From assembly GCF_913777145.1 (NCBI RefSeq), contig NZ_CAJYPS010000011.1, positions 1-64,000 of the forward strand: DNA of 64,000 nucleotides, in the 5' to 3' direction. Positions 1 to 11,106 of this stretch are shown here, piece after piece (position 1 is the first letter of the stretch; every line of letters starts with the position of its first letter). The DNA comes from an uncultured Roseateles sp. Its GTDB lineage: Bacteria; Pseudomonadota; Gammaproteobacteria; Burkholderiales; Burkholderiaceae_C. The notes beneath the pieces were generated by a model. The model saw only the letters and a program-made list of their open reading frames with translations, was not told the DNA's origin and did not search any database. The translations under genes and the position numbers were made by a program.

Positions 1-308
1 AAGCGCGCGGGGCGGGGCGGGGCCGACCCCCCGCGGCAGGGCGCCGCCAGGGTGTCGGCCCAGGCGTCCCGGGCGAGGTTCAGGGGAAGGCAGCCGCCGG
101 CCGCCAAACCCCGATTGTCGCCGAGGCGGCGGTCGCGCCGTCACGCGGGCGCGCAAGCGGGGAGAAGTCGCGTCAGACGGCGCCTGCGCACGCGCCCACC
201 CTCAACAGCGATGAGGCCAGGCCCCTGTGGCCAAGGGTTGGCCCCCACCAAGCACCGCCGTGCCGGCGGCACACTGCGCCGCACCGCCGCACCCCCGGGG
301 AGAGTGAT
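1..308. other. Gene-free left edge
   Basis: I see no supportable gene in this stretch. Open frames here are arginine/proline-rich with no family signature and look like GC-driven noise. It probably holds the promoter of the solute-binding protein that starts at 309, but I could not pick out a convincing -35/-10 pair. A purine-rich stretch (ggggaga, about 297-303) is a good ribosome binding site for that gene. Confidence 0.6.
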
Positions 309-1889
309 ATGCGCCGACTGCTGATCGCCAGTTTCACGCTCATCGCCGCACTGACCCAGGCCCAGACGTTGCGCTGGGCCAGCCAGGGCGACATGCAGAC
401 CACCGATCCGCATGCGGCCAACGAGATCCAGACCAACGCGCTCAACGGCCAGGTCTACGAATACCTGGTACGGCGCCGCCCCGACCAGTCGCTGGGCCCC
501 AACCTGGCACTGGAATGGAGCCAGGTGACGCCACTGCTGTGGCGGGTCAAGCTGCGGCCCGGCGTGAAGTTCCACGACGGCAGCCCCTTCACCGCGGATG
601 ACGTGGTGTTCTCCATGCAGCGCCTGCGCGATCCCAGCTCGCCCTTTCGCGTCTACGCCAATGCGGTGGGCATGCCCAAGGCGGTCGACCCGCTGACCGT
701 GGTGTTCGCGCTGGACAAGCCCAACCCCGTCTTTGCCGAGCACCTCACCAGCCTGTTCATCATCAGCCGCGCCTGGGCCGAGGCCCACCGCGTGACCCGG
801 CCGCTGGACCTCAAGGCCAAGGAGGAGTCCTACGCCAGTCTGAATGCCAACGGCACCGGCCCCTTCTTGCTGGTGAGCCGCCAACCCGGCGTGAAGACGG
901 TGTTCCGGCGCAACCCCAACTACTGGGGCAAGGGCCTGCCCGAGCAGGGCAATGTGCAGGAGATCGTCTTCATGCCCATCGCCAATGACGCCACCCGTAC
1001 CGCCGCACTGATCACCGGCGAGGTGGACTTCGTGCTGGACCCGCCGCCGCGCGACCTGGAGCGGCTGCGCGCCACGCCGGGGCTCAAGGTGGTGGACGGT
1101 GCGGAGAACCGGCTGGTCTTCATCGGCATGGACCAGGCCCGTGACAAGCTGCTCTACGGCCAGGTGCCGGGCGACAAGAACCCCTTCAAGGATCTGCGGG
1201 TGCGGCGCGCGCTCTACCAGGCGGTAGACATCGAGGCGCTGAAGGCCAAGATCATGGCCGGCGCCTCGCTGCCCACCGGCGGCCTCACGCCATCGCCCAA
1301 GGGCGCCTACAACGACCCGGCGCTGGAAACCCGCCTGCCCTACGACCTGGCTGCCGCGCGCCGGCTGATGGCCGAGGCCGGCTATGCCGACGGCTTCGAG
1401 GTCACGCTGGACTGCCCCAACAACCGCTACATCAACGACGAGCGCCTGTGCGTGGCGCTGGCCGGCATGTGGGCCCAGCTCAAGGTCCGGGTGCGCGTGA
1501 ACGCCCTGCCGCGGGCGCTGTTCTTCCCCAAGATCGAGAAATACGACACCAGCCTCTACCTGCACGGCTGGGGCGGCGCCACCACCGACGCCGAGGTGAT
1601 GCTGACACCGGTGCTGCGCAACCGCGGCGAGCAGGGCGTGGGCGTGTCCAACTGCGGCGGCTGGGTCAACGACAAGGGCGACGCGCTGGCCGCCGCATCC
1701 AGCGTGGAGACCGATCCGGCCAAGCGCGAGCCGCTGGTCAAGGCGGCGCTCCAGGCCTACCGGGAACAGATCAACGTGATCCCGCTGCACCGCCAGGTCA
1801 TCCCCTGGGCGATGCGCGCCGAGCTCACAGTCGTGCATTCGCCCGCAAATTCCTTCAGCGCGGACTGGGCCAAGGTCGCCCGCAAGTAG
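309..1889 (+). CDS. ABC transporter substrate-binding protein, family 5 (oligopeptide/dipeptide type)
   Basis: This is a periplasmic binding protein that would deliver peptides, or another ligand of the OppA/DppA class, to an ABC importer. The 526-aa product has a basic N-terminus and hydrophobic core typical of a Sec signal peptide, with cleavage expected near residue 19 (LTQAQT). The family-5 signature [16 protein letters not shown] lies at about residues 87-102. Length is normal for the family (500-550 aa). A ggggaga ribosome binding site sits just ahead of the ATG. No permease or ATPase genes follow; the next gene is a helicase. It is therefore an orphan binding protein, or its transporter lies left of the window. 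The ligand cannot be told from sequence alone. Confidence 0.9.
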   Translation: MRRLLIASFTLIAALTQAQTLRWASQGDMQTTDPHAANEIQTNALNGQVYEYLVRRRPDQSLGPNLALEWSQVTPLLWRVKLRPGVKFHDGSPFTADDVVFSMQRLRDPSSPFRVYANAVGMPKAVDPLTVVFALDKPNPVFAEHLTSLFIISRAWAEAHRVTRPLDLKAKEESYASLNANGTGPFLLVSRQPGVKTVFRRNPNYWGKGLPEQGNVQEIVFMPIANDATRTAALITGEVDFVLDPPPRDLERLRATPGLKVVDGAENRLVFIGMDQARDKLLYGQVPGDKNPFKDLRVRRALYQAVDIEALKAKIMAGASLPTGGLTPSPKGAYNDPALETRLPYDLAAARRLMAEAGYADGFEVTLDCPNNRYINDERLCVALAGMWAQLKVRVRVNALPRALFFPKIEKYDTSLYLHGWGGATTDAEVMLTPVLRNRGEQGVGVSNCGGWVNDKGDALAAASSVETDPAKREPLVKAALQAYREQINVIPLHRQVIPWAMRAELTVVHSPANSFSADWAKVARK

Positions 1890-2034
1890 AATGCGACCAG
1901 CACGCCGCGCTTCAGTCTTGCGCGGCGTTTCCATTCCGAGCTCCCGCACGCGGCCCGGCTTGCCCGAAGACTGGTGTCGCCGCCCGGCGGCACGGCAAGC
2001 CCGAGCGTGGCAGGCGTGCCCTCCCCCTGATTCG

Positions 2035-3501
2035 ATGAGTTTCGACACCCTAGGCCTTGCACAACCGCTGCTGAAGGCCATCGCCGACGCCGGCTACACC
2101 ACCCCCACCCCCATCCAGGCCCAGGCGATTCCCGCCGTGCTCAAGGGCGGCGACCTGATGGCCGGCGCCCAGACCGGCACCGGCAAGACCGCCGGCTTCA
2201 CGCTGCCCATGCTGCACCGCCTGCAGGCCGGCCAGCGCTCCACCAACAAGTTCGGCCGCCCGGCCGTGCGCGCGCTGGTGCTGACCCCCACCCGCGAACT
2301 CGCCGCCCAGGTCGAGGAAAGCGTGCAGACCTACGGCAAGTACCTGCCCGAGCTGAAGAGCATGGTGATGTTCGGCGGCGTGGGCATGCAGCCGCAGATC
2401 GACAAGCTGAAGAAAGGCGTGGACATCCTGGTGGCCACCCCCGGCCGCCTGCTGGACCACGCGCAGCTGGGCAACCTCGACCTGTCCAAGATCGAGATCC
2501 TGGTGCTGGACGAAGCCGACCGCATGCTAGACATGGGCTTCATCCACGACATCAAGAAGGTGCTGGCCCTGCTGCCCGGGCAGAAGCAGACCCTGCTGTT
2601 CAGCGCCACCTTCAGCGACGACATCAAGGCGCTGGCCGACAAGCTGCTGAACCAGCCCGCGCTGATCGAGGTCGCACGCCGCAACCAGACCAATGACCAG
2701 ATCGCGCAGAAGATCCACCCGGTCGGCCGCGACCGCAAGAAGGAGTTGCTGGTCCACCTGATCAAGGGCGGCAACTGGCACCAGGTGCTGGTGTTCACGC
2801 GCATGAAACACGGCGCCAACCGCCTGACGGACTATCTGAACGAACAGGGCATCAGCGCCATGGCCATCCATGGCAACAAGAGCCAGGGCGCGCGCACCAA
2901 GGCGCTGGCCGACTTCAAGAGCGGCGCGCTGACCTGCCTGGTCGCCACCGACATCGCGGCCCGCGGCATCGACATCGACCAGCTGCCCCACGTCGTCAAC
3001 TTCGAGCTGCCCAACGTGCCCGAGGACTACGTGCACCGCATCGGCCGCACCGGCCGTGCCGGCGCCCAGGGCGAGGCGGTGAGCCTGGTCTGCGTGGACG
3101 AGAACGGCTTCCTGCGCGACATCGAGAAGCTGATCAAGCGCGAGATCCCGCGCGAAGTCGTGGCCGGCTTCGAGCCCAATCCCAACGAGAAGCCCGAGCC
3201 CATCGTGCTGGGCCGCACCGTGCTCAACCCCAACGGCAGCCGGGGCCGCAACCCCAACCCGCCGGGGGGCAACGGCGGCCGGGGCGGTCGCCCGGGCGGT
3301 GGTGGCGGTGGCCGTGGCGGCTCCGCCCAGGGCAAGCCTGGCCAGGGCGGTGGTCGCCCCGGTCAGGGCCAAGGCCAGGGCGGTCGCCCGCAGGGCAATG
3401 CGCCCCAGGGTCAGCGCCCGGCCTCGGCCCAGCCGCGTCGCGACGGCGGTGCACCGCGCAACGGCAACGGCCCGCGCCTGACCCAGCCCAAGTCGCGCTG
3501 A
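2035..3501 (+). CDS. rhlE: DEAD-box ATP-dependent RNA helicase, RhlE type
   Basis: This is an RNA-unwinding ATPase of the RhlE branch, expected to act in ribosome assembly and RNA turnover in the cytoplasm. Visible motifs in order: Q motif ([11 protein letters not shown]), Walker A AQTGTGKT (about 45-52), [12 protein letters not shown] (about 159-162), SAT (about 189) and [10 protein letters not shown] (about 334-343). From about residue 400 the tail is low-complexity and rich in Gly, Arg, Gln and Pro, as in other RGG-tailed helicases, and probably binds RNA. The open frame extends back to 1891, but the conserved protein starts MSFDTLGL at 2035; the upstream residues look non-coding. A strong terminator follows. 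Family assignment is firm; the exact paralogue name is less so. Confidence 0.92.
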   Translation: MSFDTLGLAQPLLKAIADAGYTTPTPIQAQAIPAVLKGGDLMAGAQTGTGKTAGFTLPMLHRLQAGQRSTNKFGRPAVRALVLTPTRELAAQVEESVQTYGKYLPELKSMVMFGGVGMQPQIDKLKKGVDILVATPGRLLDHAQLGNLDLSKIEILVLDEADRMLDMGFIHDIKKVLALLPGQKQTLLFSATFSDDIKALADKLLNQPALIEVARRNQTNDQIAQKIHPVGRDRKKELLVHLIKGGNWHQVLVFTRMKHGANRLTDYLNEQGISAMAIHGNKSQGARTKALADFKSGALTCLVATDIAARGIDIDQLPHVVNFELPNVPEDYVHRIGRTGRAGAQGEAVSLVCVDENGFLRDIEKLIKREIPREVVAGFEPNPNEKPEPIVLGRTVLNPNGSRGRNPNPPGGNGGRGGRPGGGGGGRGGSAQGKPGQGGGRPGQGQGQGGRPQGNAPQGQRPASAQPRRDGGAPRNGNGPRLTQPKSR

Positions 3502-3547
3502 GCCCTGCCTGAGCACGCCGGCCCACCCCTGGGCCGCTGCTAAGCTG

Positions 3548-3582
3548 ACGGCCCGTCTCCGCCCGGAGGCGGGCCGTTTTCG
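3548..3582 (+). terminator. Rho-independent terminator after rhlE
   Basis: The arms ACGGCCCGTCTCCG (3548-3561) and CGGAGGCGGGCCGT (3564-3577) pair over 14 bp with one G-U, followed by TTTTCGTT. This separates the helicase gene from the SNF2 gene. Confidence 0.85.
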
Positions 3583-3606
3583 TTGATCCCCCGCCTCACG
3601 CCGACC

Positions 3607-6600
3607 ATGGCGACACGCCCGCCAGCCGACGACCTCAACGCCCTCACCCCCGCTCAGCTGCTGGAGCGGTTGCGTGCTCAGCGGGCCGCACTGACGGACG
3701 CGCCCACCCACCCGCCGCCCGAGGCCGATCTGCAGACGCTGCTGGACGCGCTGCTGCTGCTGGGCGGCCCGGTCAGCGCCACCGCGTTGCTGCAATGGCT
3801 GCAGATCACCGAACGCGAGCAGGCCGACGGCCAGCCCTTCAGTCCGACCCGCGTGCGCGACGGGCTGCAGGCGCTGGTGGCCCAGGGCCGGGCCCAGTCC
3901 ATCACCGGGCGCGGCACAGCGGTGGCCCTCGCCGCCCACGCGGACCGCCTGCAGACGCTGCTGAACAGCCCGCAGGCCGCGCGCTACTGGCGGCTGCGGC
4001 TGTGGCAGCTGGGCGGAGCCCGCGGCGACTGGCAAGCGCCGGTCGCCTGGGTCAGCTTTCGCCATGTGGACGAGATGCGCGGGCTGCTGCGCCTGATGAT
4101 CTTTTCCGGCCAGTCCGAGGCCGAGTTCCAGCAGCATCTGTACGGCCGCCTGCAGGCCCTGGCCCAGCCCGACCTGATCGAGCAGACGTTGGCCGAGGTC
4201 TGGCTGCCCGACGCGCTGCAGCGCGTGGACCCGCCGCTGCGCGACCGGCTGCTCGCCCAGCTGCTGGATCAACTGCCGGCGGGCCACCCGCTGCAGGCGC
4301 CACTGCGGGCCTGGCTGCTGGGTGAACTGCAGCACCGGCCCGAGGCGCTGGGCGCATCACTGCGCCAGCGCCTGGCCGAGCTGGCGCTGCTGGCGCTGGA
4401 CCTGGACGGCGCCGCCCGGCTGCTGAGCGGCCCCGGCGGCACTGCACTGCTGACCGCCACGCAGGCGCTGGTCGCCGGCCGCTGGGCCGAGGCCGCGGCC
4501 GGCTACGAGGCCGCCACCCAGGCGGCGCGCGCCGGCAGCCGCAGCCGCCGCGGCGCGCTGTCGCCCGAGCTCACCCGCCTGCACCTGCTGAGCCTGCTGG
4601 CCCAGGACGAGCCCAAGGCCTGGGCCCAGGCGCGCAAGCTGGCGATCACCGAGTCCGGCAGTCGCAACCCCGCGCCCTACGACGCCTGGGGCCTGTGGGC
4701 CAATGCGCTGGGCAGCCGGCTGGGCGAGGACAGCTTTGTGGAGGCCGCCTACACGCCACGCGCGCCGGGCGATGCCCGCCCCGCGGACCGGCTGCTGCTG
4801 TGCGCCTGGCTGGGCAAGCCCGCGCCCGGCTGGACGCCGCTGCTGGCCCAGGCGCTGCGCGATGCGCTGACGCCCGACCAGGCCCTGCTGGCCGAACACC
4901 TGGACGCCGCGCTGCAGCGCCTGGAACTGGGCGGTGCCCCGCCCCGGCGCGCGGCCGATCCGCTGGGCCAGCCGCGCCCCGCCTGGCGCGACGCGCTGGC
5001 CGCCATCGCCGCGCTGGGCGACGGGGCCGCGCCGGCCGGCGAGGCCGCACGGCCCGAGCTGGCCTGGCAGCTCAGCCTGGACGACGAGCACCGCGTGCAC
5101 ACGCTGGAGCCGCTGGAGATGAGCACCGGCGCACGCGGCGCGCTCAAGCTCAAGCCGGTCAGCCTGTCCAAGCTCAAGAAGGGGGGCGCCGCGCGCAGCC
5201 GCGACAACCTGGTGCTGCGCCACATCGAACGCGATGCCTGGGCCGGCGCGCGCGACCTGCGGCTGGACGTGGCCCAGGCCCTGGTGGCACTGATAGGCCA
5301 CCCCCACCTGATGCTGGCCGACGCGCCCGGCCAGTGGCTGGAACTGGTCGAGGGCCAGCCCGAGCTGGAGGTGCGCCGCGTGGGCGATGGCGCGGAAGCG
5401 GCCTTCGAATTCCACCTGCACCCGCCGCTGATCGCGCGCGAGCCCGCCCACGCCGGCCTGCGCTTCGGCGCCCAGGCCGAGCTGGAGCGCGAGCGCCGCG
5501 ACGCCCAGCGCGTGCTGATCGAGGGGCCAGGTCGTGCGCGGCTGATACGCATCACACCCACGCAGCGCCGCGTGGCCGAGCTCATCAGCCAGGGCTGGCG
5601 CGTACCGGCCGACGCCGGGCCCGAGCTGGCGGCCGCGCTGCAGGTGCTGGCCGGCCACTTCCAGCTGCACTCCGATGCCGAGGCCGGCCAGCGCGTCGCC
5701 GGCGACAGCCGCCTGCATGCCCGCCTCACGCCCCAGGGCGAGGGCCTGCAACTGCTGCTGGTGGCCCAGCCCTTTGGCGACTTCGGGCCCGCGGTCACGC
5801 CGGGCCAGGGGCGCGCGCGCCTGCTGTGCCTGCACCAGGGCCTGAGCCTGGCCACCGAACGCGACCTGGCCGCCGAGGCCGCGCACCGCGCCGAGGTGCT
5901 GCAGGCCCTGCCCTTTCTGGACCCCGAGCAGCCCGCCGACCAGCCCTGGCTGCTGGCCGACCCCGAGGAGGCCTTGAGCGCCGTGGAGCGCCTGCCGCGC
6001 CTGGCCGGCATCGCGGCGCTGGCCTGGCCCAAGGGCCGGCCGCTGCGGGTGCAGCCGCTGGCGGGCGAGGCGATGTCGCTGCAGATCAGCAGCCGGCGCG
6101 ACTGGCTGGCGCTCAGCGGCGAGGCCCGGCTGGAGGAAGGCCGTGTGGTCGGCCTGCAGCAGCTGCTGGCGCTGGCCCGTGACAGCCGCAGCCGCTTCGT
6201 GCGCCTGGCCGAGGGCCATTACCTGGCCTTGACCGAGCGCCTGCACCAGCAGCTGCGCGACCTGGATGCGCTGGCCAGGCCCGGCACCCAGGGCGAACTG
6301 CAACTGCCCCAGGCCGGCGCGGCCTGGCTGGACCAGGCGCTGGACGACCTGCCGCTGGCCGGTGACCCGGCCTGGCGCGCCCGTGTGCAGCAGCTGGCCG
6401 AGGCCGCCGCATTGCAGCCAAGCCTGCCGCCTGGCCTGCGCGCCGAGCTGCGCCCATACCAGATGGAGGGCTTCGCCTGGATGAGCCGTCTGGCTGCCGC
6501 CGGCCTGGGTGCCTGCCTGGCGGACGACATGGGTCTGGGCAAGACCGTGCAGACGCTGGCGCTGCTGCTGACCCGGGCCGATGCCGGGCCGGCGCTGGTG

Positions 6601-7830
6601 CTGGCGCCTACCTCGGTGTGCGGCAACTGGGTGGCCGAATGCGAGCGCTTCGCGCCCGGGCTGCGGCCGCTGCTCTATGCCGACGCGCCGGACCGCGACG
6701 CGCTGCTGGCCCAGGCCGGGGCGGGCGATCTCATCGTGGCCAGCTACGCGCTGGCCCAGCTGGATGCGGAGCGCTTCGCCGGCCGCAGCTGGGCCACGCT
6801 GGTGCTGGACGAGGCCCAGGCGCTGAAGAACGCGGCCACCAAGCGGGCCCGCTCGGTGGCGGAGTTCGGCGCGGAGTTCCGGCTCGCGCTGTCGGGCACG
6901 CCGGTGGAGAACCGGCTGGCGGACCTGTGGTCGCTGATGAACCTCATCAACCCCGGCCTGCTGGGCAGTGCACGGCAGTTCGGCGAGCGCTTCGCGAACG
7001 CCATCGAGCGCCAGCAGGACGGCGCGGCGCGCGCGCGGCTGCGCCGTCTGGTGGCGCCCTTCCTGCTGCGCCGCACCAAGGCCCAGGTGCTGCAGGACCT
7101 GCCGGCCCGCACCGAGATCGTCCACCGCGTGCAGCCCAGCGAGGCCGAGCAGCATTTCCTGGAAGCACTGCGCCGCGACGCGCGCGCCGCGGTGGCAGCC
7201 GCCGCGGCCGGTGCCAAGCGCCCGGCGCCGCTGCAGGTGCTGGCCGAGCTGATGCGGCTGCGCCGCGCGGCCTGCGACCCGCGCCTGGTCGCGCCCGAAC
7301 TGGGCCTGGTGGGCAGCAAGCTGGCCGAGTTCGAGCGCCTGGTGCGCGAGCTGGTGGACGGCGGCCACAAGGCGCTGGTGTTCAGCCAGTTCACCGACTA
7401 CCTGGACCTGCTGGCCGAGCGCCTGGCGCAGATGGGCGTGAGCCACCAGCGCCTGGACGGCAGCACGCCCCAGGCCGAGCGCGATCGGCGCGTGGCCGCC
7501 TTCCAGCGCGGCGGCGCCGACGGGGGTCAGGTCTTTCTCATCAGCCTCAAGGCCGGCGGTTTCGGCCTGAACCTGACCGCGGCGGACTATGTGCTCATTG
7601 TCGACCCCTGGTGGAACCCCGCCGCCGAAGACCAGGCCAGCGGCCGCGCCCACCGCATCGGCCAGCAGCGGCCGGTGACGGTGTACCGCCTGGTCACCGG
7701 CGGCTCGGTGGAGGAGCGCATCCTGGAGCTGCACCGTGACAAGCGCAGCCTGGCCGAGGGCATGCTGGAAGACCACGACCAGGCCTCGCCGCTGGATGCG
7801 GCCGCGCTGGCGGCACTGCTGGAGGATTGA
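3607..7830 (+). CDS. SNF2/RapA-family helicase-like ATPase, 1407 aa
   Basis: This is a large SNF2-superfamily DNA translocase. Bacterial members are thought to remodel protein-DNA or transcription complexes, but the target of this class is not established. The first ~930 residues hold no motif I recognise apart from being Leu/Ala/Arg-rich. The motor follows: ADDMGLGKT (about 970-978), DEAQ in place of DEAH (about 1067), [40 protein letters not shown], and [15 protein letters not shown] (from about 1349). The chosen ATG at 3607 gives MATRPPADD; a TTG at 3583 is possible but falls next to the terminator T-run. The gene stands alone, with a 220-bp gap behind it. Confidence 0.9.
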   Translation: MATRPPADDLNALTPAQLLERLRAQRAALTDAPTHPPPEADLQTLLDALLLLGGPVSATALLQWLQITEREQADGQPFSPTRVRDGLQALVAQGRAQSITGRGTAVALAAHADRLQTLLNSPQAARYWRLRLWQLGGARGDWQAPVAWVSFRHVDEMRGLLRLMIFSGQSEAEFQQHLYGRLQALAQPDLIEQTLAEVWLPDALQRVDPPLRDRLLAQLLDQLPAGHPLQAPLRAWLLGELQHRPEALGASLRQRLAELALLALDLDGAARLLSGPGGTALLTATQALVAGRWAEAAAGYEAATQAARAGSRSRRGALSPELTRLHLLSLLAQDEPKAWAQARKLAITESGSRNPAPYDAWGLWANALGSRLGEDSFVEAAYTPRAPGDARPADRLLLCAWLGKPAPGWTPLLAQALRDALTPDQALLAEHLDAALQRLELGGAPPRRAADPLGQPRPAWRDALAAIAALGDGAAPAGEAARPELAWQLSLDDEHRVHTLEPLEMSTGARGALKLKPVSLSKLKKGGAARSRDNLVLRHIERDAWAGARDLRLDVAQALVALIGHPHLMLADAPGQWLELVEGQPELEVRRVGDGAEAAFEFHLHPPLIAREPAHAGLRFGAQAELERERRDAQRVLIEGPGRARLIRITPTQRRVAELISQGWRVPADAGPELAAALQVLAGHFQLHSDAEAGQRVAGDSRLHARLTPQGEGLQLLLVAQPFGDFGPAVTPGQGRARLLCLHQGLSLATERDLAAEAAHRAEVLQALPFLDPEQPADQPWLLADPEEALSAVERLPRLAGIAALAWPKGRPLRVQPLAGEAMSLQISSRRDWLALSGEARLEEGRVVGLQQLLALARDSRSRFVRLAEGHYLALTERLHQQLRDLDALARPGTQGELQLPQAGAAWLDQALDDLPLAGDPAWRARVQQLAEAAALQPSLPPGLRAELRPYQMEGFAWMSRLAAAGLGACLADDMGLGKTVQTLALLLTRADAGPALVLAPTSVCGNWVAECERFAPGLRPLLYADAPDRDALLAQAGAGDLIVASYALAQLDAERFAGRSWATLVLDEAQALKNAATKRARSVAEFGAEFRLALSGTPVENRLADLWSLMNLINPGLLGSARQFGERFANAIERQQDGAARARLRRLVAPFLLRRTKAQVLQDLPARTEIVHRVQPSEAEQHFLEALRRDARAAVAAAAAGAKRPAPLQVLAELMRLRRAACDPRLVAPELGLVGSKLAEFERLVRELVDGGHKALVFSQFTDYLDLLAERLAQMGVSHQRLDGSTPQAERDRRVAAFQRGGADGGQVFLISLKAGGFGLNLTAADYVLIVDPWWNPAAEDQASGRAHRIGQQRPVTVYRLVTGGSVEERILELHRDKRSLAEGMLEDHDQASPLDAAALAALLED

Positions 7831-8050
7831 GCCGCGCCCCGGCCGCCGGGCATGCCTGGCCAGGTCGGAAAACAGTGTCGTATTTCTCCGCCGGGCGATT
7901 TATGAAGGCATTCGGCCGCATCGCCCCTTGACCCTGCAAGGGTATGCCGGCTCCACTCTCCGATTGATTTCCAGCCAGGCCGGCGGTACGCCGCAATGGT
8001 GTTCGTCAAATCAAACGGAGCGGTGCCTTGCAGTCGGGCCCGGGTCATTT

Positions 8051-9622
8051 ATGAGCATGCTTTCGAATATGTCCGTCACCCAACGATTGGCGCTGGGTTT
8101 TGCGCTGATCCTCGCCCTGCTGGCCGGCAGCATCCTGCTGAGCAGCAGGCAACTGGGTGCCGTGGCCGATGCCACCGAGACCATGATGAACGATCCGCTG
8201 CAGACCGAGCGGCTGGTCAGTGACTGGTACCGCAACGTGCGCGCCGCCGCGACCCGCACGACGGCGATCGCACGCAGCAGCGATCCGTCCCTGGTCGACT
8301 TCTTCAAGGCCGAACAGGCGGCGTCCTCCAAGGCCTCGGCCGATCTGCTCGCCCGCATCCAGAAGCAGTTGAACACGCCCGAGGAGAAATCCCTGCTGGA
8401 GGACATCGACAATATCCGCAAGGATTATCTGAAGGCGCGCGATGAGATATTCGCACTGAAGCGGGCCGGCAAGGCCGACGAGGCCAACAAAATACTAGAT
8501 GAGCAATATCTGGCCAAGAATGTGCTCTATCTGCAGAAAATCGACGCGCTGCTGGAGGCCGAACGGCACCAGATTGACGAACTGGCGCGCGGCATACAAA
8601 CCCAGCGCAGCACCGGCAACCGGCTGCTGACCGCGCTGGGCATCGTCGGCGTCGCGCTGGGCGGTCTGCTGTCCTGGCTGCTGGCGAGCTCCATCGTGAA
8701 ACCGCTGGCGCAGGCCAACCAGGTCGCCCAGCGCATCGCGGGCGGGGATCTCGGTGGTGAGATCCAGGTGCAGGGCAAGGATGAGGTCGCGCAGTTGCTG
8801 GGCTCGCTCAGGGTGATGCAGTCCAGCCTGGTCCAGGTGGTCAGCCGCGTGCGCCAGAGCTCCGAGAGCGTGTCCACCGCCAGCGCCGAGATCGCCAATG
8901 GCAATCACGACCTGTCGTCGCGCACCGAGCACCAGGCCAGCGCGCTGCAGCAGACCGCGGCCAGCATGCACGAGCTGAACGCCACGGTGCGCCAGAACGC
9001 CGACAACGCGGCCCAGGCCAACCGGCTGGCGATCGATGCGTCCCAGGTGGCGATCCAGGGCGGCGAGGTGGTCTCGCAGGTGGTGGGCACGATGACGGAC
9101 ATCAACCAGGCCAGCCGCAAGATCAGCGACATCATCAGCGTGATCGACGGCATCGCCTTCCAGACCAACATCCTGGCGCTGAATGCGGCGGTCGAAGCCG
9201 CACGCGCCGGCGAACAGGGCCGCGGCTTCGCGGTCGTGGCCTCCGAGGTGCGCGCGCTGGCCGGCCGCAGCGCGGCCGCCGCCAAGGAAATCAAGACGCT
9301 GATCCATGCCAGCGTCGAGCGCGTGGAGCGCGGCACCGCCCTGGTGGACCAGGCCGGCGTGACCATGGCCGAGGTGGTCCGCAGCATCCAGCGCGCCACG
9401 CAGATCATGGGTGAGATCAGTGCGGCCAGCAAAGAGCAGGCCCAGGGCGTGAGCCAGGTCGGCGAGGCGGTGCAGTCCATCGACCAGGTGACGCAGCAAA
9501 ACGCGGCGCTGGTCGAGGAAATGGCCGCGGCGACCAGCAGCCTGAGGTCGCAGTCGGACGATCTGGTGCAGGCGGTCTCGGTCTTCAGGATCTCGACGAG
9601 CACGGCCCGCGTGCCGTTCTAG
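8051..9622 (+). CDS. Methyl-accepting chemotaxis protein 1 (no C-terminal tether)
   Basis: This is a transmembrane chemoreceptor, 523 aa. TM1 spans about 10-30, a four-helix-bundle periplasmic sensor about 31-192, TM2 about 193-215, then a HAMP domain and a cytoplasmic signalling coiled coil whose hairpin tip ([22 protein letters not shown]) starts near residue 366. Unlike the three receptors further right, it ends ...STARVPF, without the Ala/Pro linker and W-x-x-F pentapeptide that tethers CheR/CheB. It may therefore depend on neighbouring receptors for adaptation. ATG 8051 is used because TM1 follows at the usual distance. No strong ribosome binding site is visible, and ATGs at 8057 and 8069 are alternatives. 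The 220-bp upstream gap (7831-8050) must hold the promoter, but I found no clear match. Confidence 0.9.
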   Translation: MSMLSNMSVTQRLALGFALILALLAGSILLSSRQLGAVADATETMMNDPLQTERLVSDWYRNVRAAATRTTAIARSSDPSLVDFFKAEQAASSKASADLLARIQKQLNTPEEKSLLEDIDNIRKDYLKARDEIFALKRAGKADEANKILDEQYLAKNVLYLQKIDALLEAERHQIDELARGIQTQRSTGNRLLTALGIVGVALGGLLSWLLASSIVKPLAQANQVAQRIAGGDLGGEIQVQGKDEVAQLLGSLRVMQSSLVQVVSRVRQSSESVSTASAEIANGNHDLSSRTEHQASALQQTAASMHELNATVRQNADNAAQANRLAIDASQVAIQGGEVVSQVVGTMTDINQASRKISDIISVIDGIAFQTNILALNAAVEAARAGEQGRGFAVVASEVRALAGRSAAAAKEIKTLIHASVERVERGTALVDQAGVTMAEVVRSIQRATQIMGEISAASKEQAQGVSQVGEAVQSIDQVTQQNAALVEEMAAATSSLRSQSDDLVQAVSVFRISTSTARVPF

Positions 9623-9735
9623 CGCGGGGCCCCGGGCCTCCGCACAGGCCTGCCCGCGGCCCGCGCTTGCGCTCGCGCAAGCCGGCCGGCCCGCAGGGGT
9701 GCTCGAATACGGCAACATGCCCAGCTGAGAACCCC

Positions 9736-11106
9736 ATGAAGATCACCTTCCTCGGCGCTGCCGACACCGTCACCGGCTCACGCCACCTGCTGACCCTGGG
9801 CGAACAGCGCCTGCTGCTCGATGCCGGCCTGTTCCAGGGCTACAAGACGCTGCGCGAGCGCAACTGGGCGCCGCTGGGCGCGCCGGCCATGCAGCTCGAT
9901 GCGGTGCTGCTGTCCCACGCCCACCTGGACCACTGCGGCTACCTGCCGGCACTGCGCCGCCAGGGCTTTCGCGGCCCCATCTACACGACCAGTGCCACCC
10001 GCGACCTGTGCGAGGTGCTGCTGCGCGACAGCGCCCACCTGCAGGAGGAAGACGCCCGCCGCGCCAACCGCGATCACAGCAGCCGCCACGAGAAGGCCCT
10101 GCCGCTGTACACGCTGCGCGAAGCCGAGGCCTGCCTCAAGCAGTTCGCCACGCCGCCGCGTGACGGGCGCCTGCGGCTGGGCGACACCGACGTGCGCTTC
10201 ACACCCGCCGGTCACCTGCTGGGCGCCTCGTCCGTCCATGTGAGCCATGGCGGGCGCTCGCTGCTGTTCTCGGGCGACCTCGGCCGCGTGAACGACCTGC
10301 TGATGCCCGTGCCGCAGGTGCCGGCCGGGGCCGATGTGGTGCTGGTCGAGTCCACCTACGGCAACCGCCAGCACCCGGCCGAGGACGTGCAGCAGCGCCT
10401 CGCGCAGATCCTGCGCAACACCTTCAAGCGCGGTGGCACGGTGCTGCTGCCCAGCTTCGCGGTGGGCCGGGCGCAGGCGCTGCTGCTGGTGCTGCAGCGC
10501 CTGCGCCGCAGCGGCGAACTGGCCGCCGACGTGCCCATCTGGCTGGACAGCCCCATGGCCGAGCAGGCCACCGAGATCACGCTCAAGCATGCCAAGCTGC
10601 TGCGCATCCCGGCCGGCGAGGCACGCAGCCTCACCGATGGGGTGCGCTACGTGACCAAGGCCGCGCAAAGCCAGAAGCTCGCGGCATCGCTGGCGCAGTC
10701 GCGCGCGCGACCGGCCATCGTGATCTCGGCCAGCGGCATGGCCACCGGCGGCCGGGTGCTGAACTACATCGAGGCGCTCGCACCGCAGGCCCGCCACCAC
10801 ATCGCCTTCCCCGGTTTCCAGGCCGGTGGCACGCGCGGCGCCCGCATGATCGCCGGCGAGCGCGAGGTCAAGATGCACGGCCAGTGGGTGCCGGTGAACG
10901 CCGAGATCAGCCACCTGGATGGCTTCTCCGGCCATGCCGACGCCGACGGACTGATGCAGTGGCTGCGCGCGCTGCCGCGCGCGCCCGAGCAGGTCTTCGT
11001 GGTCCACGGCGAGCCGGCCGCGGCCGACGCGCTGCGCAGCCGCATCCAGCACGAGCTGGGCTGGTCGGTGCGCGTGCCCTCGCACGGGGAGACGGTGACG
11101 CTTTGA
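9736..11106 (+). CDS. Beta-CASP metallo-beta-lactamase-fold RNase (CPSF73/YSH1-like)
   Basis: This is a zinc-dependent nuclease of the metallo-beta-lactamase/beta-CASP group; bacterial homologues are predicted RNA-processing exo- or endonucleases. The 456-aa protein has the metal motif SHAHLDHCG (His/Asp near residues 60-66), later ligands in PAGHLLGA and SGDLG, and beta-CASP motifs SASGMATGG and DGFSGHADADGL, with a final VVHGEP. ATG 9736 gives the conserved start MKITFLGAADTVTGS. The stop codon overlaps the TTG start of mnmC, so the two are probably translated together. An 8-bp GC-rich hairpin without a T-run (9665-9682) lies in the gap after the preceding receptor. Confidence 0.92.
   Translation: MKITFLGAADTVTGSRHLLTLGEQRLLLDAGLFQGYKTLRERNWAPLGAPAMQLDAVLLSHAHLDHCGYLPALRRQGFRGPIYTTSATRDLCEVLLRDSAHLQEEDARRANRDHSSRHEKALPLYTLREAEACLKQFATPPRDGRLRLGDTDVRFTPAGHLLGASSVHVSHGGRSLLFSGDLGRVNDLLMPVPQVPAGADVVLVESTYGNRQHPAEDVQQRLAQILRNTFKRGGTVLLPSFAVGRAQALLLVLQRLRRSGELAADVPIWLDSPMAEQATEITLKHAKLLRIPAGEARSLTDGVRYVTKAAQSQKLAASLAQSRARPAIVISASGMATGGRVLNYIEALAPQARHHIAFPGFQAGGTRGARMIAGEREVKMHGQWVPVNAEISHLDGFSGHADADGLMQWLRALPRAPEQVFVVHGEPAAADALRSRIQHELGWSVRVPSHGETVTL

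Noticed and set aside
1891..2034. Extension of the RNA helicase frame upstream of MSFDTLGL
   Set aside because: The extra 48 residues are Arg/Pro-rich and unlike any DEAD-box N-terminus. The conserved Q-motif spacing fits the 2035 start.
141..2081. Long minus-strand open frame opposite the solute-binding protein
   Set aside because: High GC makes long antisense frames common here. The product is His/Gln/Leu/Arg noise and the plus strand carries a clear family-5 binding protein.
3235..3480. Gly-rich repeats at the end of the rhlE gene as a DNA repeat array
   Set aside because: They are codon-level repeats of an RGG-type protein tail, normal for this helicase family.
4357..7776. 1139-residue minus-strand open frame opposite the SNF2 gene
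   Set aside because: No recognisable domain; composition is the mirror of GC-rich codon usage. The plus-strand gene has all helicase motifs.
9665..9682. 8-bp hairpin after MCP1 as a terminator
   Set aside because: The loop is only two bases and there is no T-run, so it is at best a GC-rich palindrome.
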